Part shown: one piece after another, positions 58,414-64,000 of the stretch
Layout of the letters: every line of letters starts with the position of its first letter
Position numbering within the stretch: position 1 is the first letter of the stretch
NCBI RefSeq assembly: GCF_013410105.1
Contig: NZ_JACCCJ010000001.1
Coordinates: 620,001 to 684,000 of the forward strand
Length of the DNA stretch: 64,000 nt
Direction: 5' to 3'
Source of the DNA: Sphingopyxis sp. JAI108
Lineage (GTDB): Bacteria > Pseudomonadota > Alphaproteobacteria > Sphingomonadales > Sphingomonadaceae
Position numbers and translations under genes: made by a program
The notes under the pieces: generated by a model
Told to the model about the DNA's origin: nothing
The model's database searches: none
The model's input: the letters and a program-made list of their open reading frames with translations, nothing else

Positions 58414-59106
58414 TTGGCGTCGAAGGCAAAGAGTGCGGTGAAGCGCCCGTCGAAGGCGGAACAGCGCGCCGAAATGATGGAGCAGATCCTCGACACCGCC
58501 GAACTCCTGTTTTCGAAACATGGTTTTCACGGCGTGACGTTGAAGGATGTCGCGAAGCAGGTCGGGGTCCACCACACGCTGCTCAACTATTATTTCGACG
58601 ACAAGCGGACGCTGTTCGACGCGGTGTTCGCGCGGCGCGCGGTGGTGACGATCGACAAAAGGATGCAGGCGCTCGACGATTATGACCGCGCGGCGGGCGG
58701 CAAGCCGACGGTTGAGGGCGCGCTCCATGCCTTCCTCGACACCGACCTCGACCTCTACATCCAGGGCGGCGAGGGCTGGAAGAATTATGGCGCCTTCGGC
58801 GCGCAGGCGTCGAACAGCCCCGAGGGCGCCGAGTTCATGGACAAATATTTCGACCCCGTCGTGCTCCGCCTGATCGAGATACTGAAAAAGGCGCTGCCCG
58901 ACGCGGCCGAGGAAGATATTTTCTGGGGCTATCATTTCGTCACCGGCGCGCTGATGCTGACGCTCGCGCGCACCGGGCGCATCGACAAATTGTCGCACGG
59001 CCTTTGCCACTCGGACGATTATGAAGCGGTCAAGGCGCGCATGGCGCGCTTCATGGCCGCGGGTTTCCGCGAAATCTGCGACCAGCGCAAGCAGGACAGG
59101 GGCTAG
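58414..59106 (+). CDS. TetR family transcriptional regulator
   Basis: About 230 residues from a TTG at 58414, chosen because AAGGA lies seven bases upstream; a GTG at 58396 is the alternative. The helix-turn-helix is ILDTAELLFSKHGFHGVTLK followed by DVAKQVGVHHTLLNYYFDDK. The ligand-binding domain (about 80-220) includes GYHFVTGALMLTLARTGRID. It lies between the ligase and the SDR and probably controls the palindromes at 52755, 59154 and 63174. Confidence 0.92.
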   Translation: MASKAKSAVKRPSKAEQRAEMMEQILDTAELLFSKHGFHGVTLKDVAKQVGVHHTLLNYYFDDKRTLFDAVFARRAVVTIDKRMQALDDYDRAAGGKPTVEGALHAFLDTDLDLYIQGGEGWKNYGAFGAQASNSPEGAEFMDKYFDPVVLRLIEILKKALPDAAEEDIFWGYHFVTGALMLTLARTGRIDKLSHGLCHSDDYEAVKARMARFMAAGFREICDQRKQDRG

Positions 59107-59153
59107 ACGACCTGGCGACGACGACGCGCATCCCGCCGTCCGCGCGACAATAA

Positions 59154-59171
59154 TATTCACTCACAAGTGAG
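59154..59171. promoter_or_regulatory. Candidate TetR operator upstream of the SDR
   Basis: TATTCACTCACAAGTGAG contains the perfect palindrome ACTCAC-AA-GTGAGT (59159-59172), 26 bases before the SDR start. It is nearly identical to the site at 63174. The gap 59107-59196 is otherwise featureless. Confidence 0.65.
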
Positions 59172-59196
59172 TTATGATAAGACAAGAGGAAATGGA

Positions 59197-60099
59197 ATGA
59201 CGAACGAGCTGAAGGACAGGGTGGCGATCGTGACCGGCGCGGGCGGCGGACTCGGCCGGTCGCATGCGCTGATGCTCGCGCGGCACGGCGCGCGCGTTAT
59301 GGTCAATGATCGCGACGGCGATGCCGCCGCGCGCGTCGCCGCAGAGATTGCCGGGGCCGGCGGCGTCGCGATGGCCGCCGTCGCCTCGGTGACCGACGAA
59401 GCCGAGGTCGCGGCGATGGTTGCCACGGCGACCGAGGCGTGGGGCGGGATCGACATTTTGATCAACAACGCCGGCATCCTGCGCGACAAAAGCTTCGCGA
59501 AGATGGATCTCGCCGATTTCCGGCTGGTGGTCGACGTCCACCTGATGGGCGCCGCGATCTGTTCGAAGGCGGTGTGGGACCAGATGCGCGAACGTCGTTT
59601 CGGTCGCATCGTGATGACGACCTCCTCGTCGGGGCTCTACGGCAATTTCGGGCAGGCCAATTATGGCGCGGCGAAGATGGCGCTCGTCGGGCTGATGCAG
59701 ACGCTCGGCATCGAGGGCGATAAATATAATGTCCGCGTCAACTGCCTCGCGCCGACCGCGGCGACGGCAATGACCGATGGCGTGCTCGCGGCGGACGCGC
59801 TCGCGCGTCTGGCGCCCGAGGCGGTGAGCCCCGGGCTGCTTGCGCTGGTCGGCGACGATGCGCCGACGCGCGCGATCCTGTGCGCCGGCGCCGGGCATTT
59901 CGCGGCGGCGCATGTGACGCTGACCGGCGGTATCTATGTGGGGCAGGGCGACGGCGCGGCCGAGCGCGTCGCCGCCGAGTGGGACCGCGTCGCCGACCGC
60001 TGCGGCGAGATCGTCCCCGCCTATGGCTTCACGCAGGCCGAACGCGAGCTGGCGAGCGCAGGTTTCGACGCGCCGGCGGTTGCCGCTGCGCACGGATAA
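59197..60099 (+). CDS. SDR family oxidoreductase (3-hydroxyacyl-CoA dehydrogenase-like)
   Basis: A 300-residue short-chain dehydrogenase from the ATG at 59197. The nucleotide-binding motif is TGAGGGLGRSHALMLARHGA (13-32), then NDRDGDAAA, INNAGILRDKSF, and the catalytic Ser-Tyr156-x3-Lys160 in TSSSGLYGNFGQANYGAAKM. The sequence resembles the SDR domain of peroxisomal-type multifunctional enzyme 2 (HSD17B4), which oxidises 3-hydroxyacyl-CoA. That suits beta-oxidation of the CoA thioester made by the upstream ligase. Confidence 0.93.
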   Translation: MTNELKDRVAIVTGAGGGLGRSHALMLARHGARVMVNDRDGDAAARVAAEIAGAGGVAMAAVASVTDEAEVAAMVATATEAWGGIDILINNAGILRDKSFAKMDLADFRLVVDVHLMGAAICSKAVWDQMRERRFGRIVMTTSSSGLYGNFGQANYGAAKMALVGLMQTLGIEGDKYNVRVNCLAPTAATAMTDGVLAADALARLAPEAVSPGLLALVGDDAPTRAILCAGAGHFAAAHVTLTGGIYVGQGDGAAERVAAEWDRVADRCGEIVPAYGFTQAERELASAGFDAPAVAAAHG

Positions 60100-60167
60100 T
60101 CCCCGGCGGCGCACGCGGACGGGCCGATAAGCCCGCCGCGGCTGCCGGGATAAATGGGAGAGGAAAT

Positions 60168-61835
60168 ATGGCTACCGACGCGGAAGCCTTGCCCGCCGGC
60201 GAGGACAAGAAACAGAATGAAGCACTCGTCATCACCGCCTCTTCGTTGGGGACGGTGTTCGAATGGTATGATTTCTACCTCTATGGCCTGCTCGCCACCG
60301 CGCTGTCGCACCATTTCTTTGCGGGGGTGAACGAGACGACGGGCTTCATCCTCGCGCTTATGGCCTTTGCCGCGGGTTTTGCGGTGCGGCCGTTCGGGGC
60401 GCTGGTGTTCGGGCGTGTCGGTGACATCGTCGGGCGGAAGAACACTTTCCTCGTCACCATGGCGATCATGGGGCTGTCGACCTTTGCGGTCGGCTTCCTG
60501 CCCGGTTACGACACGATCGGGATCGCCGCGCCAATCATCCTGATGATCCTGCGCTTGCTCCAGGGGCTCGCGATCGGCGGCGAATATGGCGGCGCTGCCG
60601 TCTATATCGCCGAACATGCCCCGCCCGGAAAGCGCGGCTTCCATACCAGCTTCATCCAGACCACCGCGATGCTCGGGCTCATCCTCGCCTCGTCCTTCGT
60701 CGTCGGCTTGCGCACCTTCATGGATGCCGAGACCTTCAACGCGTGGGGTTGGCGCCTGCCCTTCATCTTCTCGATCCTGCTGCTGGGGGTGACATTGTGG
60801 ATCCGGCTGCAGCTCGAGGAAAGTCCCGTGTTCCGGCGGATGAAGGCGGCGGGTGCGACCTCGAAGGCGCCGCTCAAGGAAGCTTTCGGCGAATGGCGGA
60901 ATTTGAAGATCGTGCTGATCGCCCTGTTCGGCGCGGTCGCGGGGCAGGCGGTGATCGGCTTCGCCGCGCATCTCTATCCGCTCTTCTATCTCGAACGCGT
61001 CGCCAAGGTCGACGGCGCGACCGCCAATTTCCTCGTCGCCACCGCGCTCCTGCTCATCATCCCCTGCTTCGTCTTCTTCGGCTGGCTGAGCGACAGGATC
61101 GGCCGCAAACCGATCATGATGACCGCCTGCGTCGTCGCGATCTTCGTCTATTTCCCGGCGTACAAGGCGCTCGTCGCGGCGGCGAACCCGGCGATGGCGA
61201 CGGCGGTCGAACGGTCGCCGGTGCAGGTCGTCGCGCACGGCGGCGAATGCTCGTTCCAGTTCGATCCGATCGGGAAAAACACGTTCGACCGGACGAGCTG
61301 CGACATCGCCAAATCCTACCTCGCCAAGAACGGCGTCAATTACGCCAATGTCGAGGCGCCGGCGGGGACGGTCGCCTCCGTGCGTATCGGCGATCGGACG
61401 GTCGCGGTGCCCGATCCGGCGGGGCTGGGCGATGCGGAGCGCGCCGCGGCGGTCGCCGCCTTCGGCGCCGCGGCAAAGGCGGGGCTCGACGCGGCGGGCT
61501 ATCCCGACAAGGCCGACCCGGCAGCGGTGAACAAGCTCAAGGTCATCGGCATCCTCTGCCTCTTCGGGGTGCTCGCGACGATGGTTTACGGCCCGCTCGC
61601 GGCGCTGCTCGTCGAATTGTTCCCGGCGCGGATCCGATACAGCTCGCTGTCGCTGCCCTATCATATCGGCAATGGCTGGATCGGCGGCTTCATGCCGACG
61701 ATCGGCTTCGCGATGGTCGCGGCGACGGGCAATATCTATCAGGGGCTGTGGTATGCGGTGGTGATCGCCGCGATCACCGCGGTTGTCGGCATCCTGTTCC
61801 TGCCCGAAACCTACAAGCGCGATATCGAAGCCTGA
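60168..61835 (+). CDS. MHS-family permease of the MFS
   Basis: A 555-residue permease from the ATG at 60168 after GGGAGAGGA. MHS features include SSLGTVFEWYDFYLYGLLAT, FAVRPFGALVFGRVGDIVGR, LLQGLAIGGEYGGAAVYIAE and GWLSDRIGRKP. Twelve helices are expected. Between helices 10 and 11 (residues about 340-455) is a soluble insertion containing Cys361 and Cys378, absent from ordinary MHS proteins. It may import a carboxylate derived from the esterase product. Confidence 0.92.
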   Translation: MATDAEALPAGEDKKQNEALVITASSLGTVFEWYDFYLYGLLATALSHHFFAGVNETTGFILALMAFAAGFAVRPFGALVFGRVGDIVGRKNTFLVTMAIMGLSTFAVGFLPGYDTIGIAAPIILMILRLLQGLAIGGEYGGAAVYIAEHAPPGKRGFHTSFIQTTAMLGLILASSFVVGLRTFMDAETFNAWGWRLPFIFSILLLGVTLWIRLQLEESPVFRRMKAAGATSKAPLKEAFGEWRNLKIVLIALFGAVAGQAVIGFAAHLYPLFYLERVAKVDGATANFLVATALLLIIPCFVFFGWLSDRIGRKPIMMTACVVAIFVYFPAYKALVAAANPAMATAVERSPVQVVAHGGECSFQFDPIGKNTFDRTSCDIAKSYLAKNGVNYANVEAPAGTVASVRIGDRTVAVPDPAGLGDAERAAAVAAFGAAAKAGLDAAGYPDKADPAAVNKLKVIGILCLFGVLATMVYGPLAALLVELFPARIRYSSLSLPYHIGNGWIGGFMPTIGFAMVAATGNIYQGLWYAVVIAAITAVVGILFLPETYKRDIEA

Positions 61836-61843
61836 CGGAAGGA

Positions 61844-63130
61844 TCAGACGGCGGCGACAAGCAAGCGCCGGAACGCCGCCGTCGTCGCCGCCACCGCGGC
61901 GGCATCGACGCAGCGCGCGTCGTCGTCGGCCACATGATGAAAGCGGTGGACGCCGAAGATGCCGGCAACCGACGGATAGCCCGCGGCGATGATCGCGGTG
62001 AGCTCGCCGGCCGACAGTTTTTCGCTGGAATAAGGCGATTCGAGCCCCGCCAGCCCGGCGAACAATCGCCGGGCGGCGGGCAACAGCGGCGGGCTGACGA
62101 CGAGGTAACGCTGCGAATCACTGCCCGCGAGCGGGGCGAGTCCGAACAATCCCTCGTGCCAGTCGCGCGCGGCGAGATTGGCGCCGAGGTGGAGCCAGAA
62201 ATGCGTCTCGGCGGGCTTGGGCGCCGCGGCCTTCAGCGCCTCTTCGGCGCCCAGATTTTCATATTCATGGCCGCTGTTGCACAGGAAGGCGAGATCATGA
62301 TCGGGCAGCAGCGCCGGCGCGGCGCGCGCGAAATCGAGCCAGGCGGCGATGCCGCCGCCGCGTTCGCCCGCGCAGCCGAACCAGCCCGACCGCGGGGTCG
62401 ACACCACGATCCAGCGCCCCTTGCCGCGGTCGAGCCGGCCGATCACGTTGAACGCCGCCCGGCGCCCGCCGTGGCCTGCCAACGCCACCCGCGCCGGCTG
62501 GTGCCGCATCGCGGCGTCCAGGAAAGGCGCCGCCCCGGCGGGCGCGAGCAGGCCGACCGGTCCCGCGAACATCGGCGCGCGGCCATCGGCGTTGAGCGCG
62601 ATGACCTGCCCGGTGGGTCCGTTGGTCACGATCACCGCCGCCTTCGCGCCGCCCGCGAAGGCGGCATCGACCGGCGCGCGCACCGGTTTGGCGAGTGTCG
62701 ACGACCAGCGGCCATAGGCCAGGTCGATCAGCGCGATCGCGCCCGCGAGAGGCGCGTCGGTCATGCCATGCGCGTCGACGCGGACGAGCGGCCCTGTCAC
62801 GCCGTTGCCCGGCGTCGGCGTGACGATCGGCTGCGGGTGGAGCGGTGCGCGTGCATCGCCCGCGACGATCTCGCACCGCTCCCCCTCGAACCAGGGGACG
62901 CTGATCGGCGGCTTTTCGACCGTGAAGCCTGCGCGCTCGAGCTCGGTCGCGAGCCAATGACCACAGGCGGTGTCGCCCGCGCCCCCCGACTGCTTGTTGC
63001 CGAAGCCGATATAGGTCGCAAGATCGGCGGCGATCGCGTCCGGCGCGGCCGCCGCATCGGCGTTCGCTGCGGTCGCGAGCGGAAGCACCGCTGCGCCCGC
63101 CAGAAAGCCCCGCCGCGTGGGTTCCGTCAT
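61844..63130 (-). CDS. Tat-exported M28-like protein with degenerate zinc site
   Basis: A 428-residue protein from the ATG at 63130 with a Tat signal (TRRGFLAGAAVLPLATAANA). The layout resembles secreted M28 peptidases with a PA domain (GDTACGHWLATELERAGFTV, AKAAVIVTNGPTGQVIALNA). Where M28 enzymes have H-x-D, D-D and E-E ligands, this protein reads STPRSGWFGCAGERGGGIAA and LCNSGHEYENLGAEEALKA. Only the late His region (HRFHHVADDDARC) is close to normal. It may have lost peptidase activity or changed metal binding. It is divergent from the second carboxylesterase, sharing an operator. Confidence 0.75.
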   Translation of the reverse strand: MTEPTRRGFLAGAAVLPLATAANADAAAAPDAIAADLATYIGFGNKQSGGAGDTACGHWLATELERAGFTVEKPPISVPWFEGERCEIVAGDARAPLHPQPIVTPTPGNGVTGPLVRVDAHGMTDAPLAGAIALIDLAYGRWSSTLAKPVRAPVDAAFAGGAKAAVIVTNGPTGQVIALNADGRAPMFAGPVGLLAPAGAAPFLDAAMRHQPARVALAGHGGRRAAFNVIGRLDRGKGRWIVVSTPRSGWFGCAGERGGGIAAWLDFARAAPALLPDHDLAFLCNSGHEYENLGAEEALKAAAPKPAETHFWLHLGANLAARDWHEGLFGLAPLAGSDSQRYLVVSPPLLPAARRLFAGLAGLESPYSSEKLSAGELTAIIAAGYPSVAGIFGVHRFHHVADDDARCVDAAAVAATTAAFRRLLVAAV

Positions 63131-63173
63131 CTTGCCCTCCCCATCCGTTCGTTCGCGCACTCTCGGCGCTTGA

Positions 63174-63191
63174 TATTCACTCGCGTGTGAG
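63174..63191. promoter_or_regulatory. Candidate TetR operator between the M28-like and esterase genes
   Basis: TATTCACTCGCGTGTGAG matches the site at 59154 at 15 of 18 positions. It lies 46 bases before the esterase start and 44 bases before the divergent M28-like start, so it could control both. Confidence 0.6.
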
Positions 63192-63236
63192 CGTAAGTCG
63201 AGCGCAGGACGATGGCAAGCATCGCCAAAGGGAGAG

Positions 63237-64000
63237 ATGGTGATGACGGGCATCGCGGCACTTCGCCGGCTATTCGCCCTGGCTCTTTGTCTGGTCGCCG
63301 TTGCGGCGGGCGGTCCATTATTGGCCGCCGATCCGCCGGCCGCGACGATCTCCGAAGGCCGCGTCGCGGGCGCTCGGGAGGACGGGCTGCGCGTCTTTCG
63401 CGGCATCCCCTATGCGGCGCCCCCGGTCGGCGAACGCCGCTGGCGCCCACCCGCGCCTCCCGCGAAGTGGACGGGGGTGCGCGACGCGCGCGCCTTCGGC
63501 GCCGACTGCGTCCAGCCCGCCTTTCCCGCCGCGAGCGTGTATTTCGAGCCGCCGCGGCCAATGAGCGAGGATTGCCTGACGCTCAACATCTGGGCGCCCG
63601 AACGCGCCGGTCGCGCGCCGGTGATCGTCTGGATCCACGGCGGCGCGCTGCAATATGGATCGAGCGCCAGCCCGATGTACGATGGCGCCGGATTTGCGAG
63701 GCGCGGCATCGTCTTCGTGTCGATCAACTATCGGCTGGGCGTCCTTGGCTGGCTTGCGCATCCGGCGCTCAGCGGCGAATCGGCCGAAGGCGTATCGGGC
63801 AATTACGGCCTGCTCGACCAGATCGCGGCGCTGGAATGGGTGCGACGCAATATCGGTGCGTTCGGCGGCGATCCCGCGAACGTCACCGTCATGGGAGAGT
63901 CGGCAGGCGCGCTCAGCGCAACCTATCTGCTCGCCAGCCCGCGCGCGAAGGGCCTGTTCGCGAAAGCGATCGTCCAGAGCACCAATATGCGCGCGGTGCC
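63237..64000 (+). CDS. Carboxylesterase type B, second copy (3' end outside window)
   Basis: The first 254 residues of a secreted esterase from the ATG at 63237, preceded by GGGAGAG. Signal peptide [19 protein letters not shown] is followed by the family motifs [43 protein letters not shown] and the nucleophile elbow GESAGALS (Ser222). It is highly similar to the esterase at 55125, so the two are paralogues. The gene continues past the right edge. Confidence 0.9.
   Translation, partial: MVMTGIAALRRLFALALCLVAVAAGGPLLAADPPAATISEGRVAGAREDGLRVFRGIPYAAPPVGERRWRPPAPPAKWTGVRDARAFGADCVQPAFPAASVYFEPPRPMSEDCLTLNIWAPERAGRAPVIVWIHGGALQYGSSASPMYDGAGFARRGIVFVSINYRLGVLGWLAHPALSGESAEGVSGNYGLLDQIAALEWVRRNIGAFGGDPANVTVMGESAGALSATYLLASPRAKGLFAKAIVQSTNMRAV

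Noticed and set aside
60743-63190. An 815-residue plus-strand open frame across the permease and M28-like gene
   Set aside because: It spans two real genes in other frames, has a repetitive Arg/Gly/Ala composition and no domain; a GC shadow.

Overview
The window is a high-GC chromosomal segment of an alphaproteobacterium. Gene content and layout suggest a sphingomonad, most likely Sphingopyxis or a close relative. The reasons are ctrA, the proA-nadD-rsfS-rlmH-envC-ctpA block, abundant TonB-dependent receptors and secreted peptidases, a plant-type glutamate-cysteine ligase, and three families of dispersed palindromic repeats. I could run no database search, so the genus is inference. I see no tRNA, rRNA, CRISPR array, insertion sequence, integrase or prophage gene.

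Layout. 1-6 kb: the 5' part of a pirin gene, a divergent LysR regulator, the cell-cycle regulator ctrA with a perfect CtrA box, glutamate-cysteine ligase, and a secreted P-domain/DUF11 surface protein. 6-11 kb (minus strand): rpsM-rpsK-rpoA-rplQ, then an inositol-monophosphatase-family enzyme and pmbA. 11-19 kb (minus strand): two small envelope proteins, then the tightly packed housekeeping run proA-nadD-rsfS-rlmH-envC-ctpA-dsbB-coq7. 19-26 kb: a DUF3667 membrane protein, a Tat-exported PhoD phosphatase, a PD40 lipoprotein, an Lrp regulator, a RidA protein that may be exported, an ArsR/AHSA1 pair, an enoyl-CoA hydratase and purC. 26.7-28.8 kb: a bacterial lipoxygenase with the full set of iron ligands, divergent from a diguanylate cyclase. 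30-37 kb: M16 peptidase, lipoprotein SodC, MFS transporter, LMW phosphatase, thpR and a BAX-inhibitor-1 protein. 37.5-42.6 kb: a regulatory cassette of tandem BlaI operators, a BlaI repressor, an M56 (BlaR1-like) membrane protease carrying 28-residue repeats, a secreted protein with the same repeats, and a TonB-dependent receptor. 42.6-52.6 kb: an RNase-H-like protein, a PAS protein, a stand-alone mreB, purine salvage genes (add plus a phosphoribosyltransferase), and M28, S9 and S33 peptidases with a 2OG dioxygenase. 52.8-64 kb: an uptake and catabolism island made of a TonB receptor, carboxylesterase, acyl-CoA ligase, TetR regulator, SDR, MHS-type permease, a Tat-exported M28-like protein and a second carboxylesterase that runs off the window.

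How parts fit. The last island reads as one pathway: an ester is taken up through the TonB receptor, hydrolysed in the periplasm, the acid is imported and activated to a CoA thioester, then oxidised by the SDR. A CTCRC/GTGAG palindrome lies upstream of three of its transcription units and points to a local TetR regulon. The BlaI/M56 cassette looks like a protease-relieved repression circuit controlling an outer-membrane receptor rather than a beta-lactamase. The lipoxygenase is the most unusual single enzyme, because such genes are rare in bacteria.
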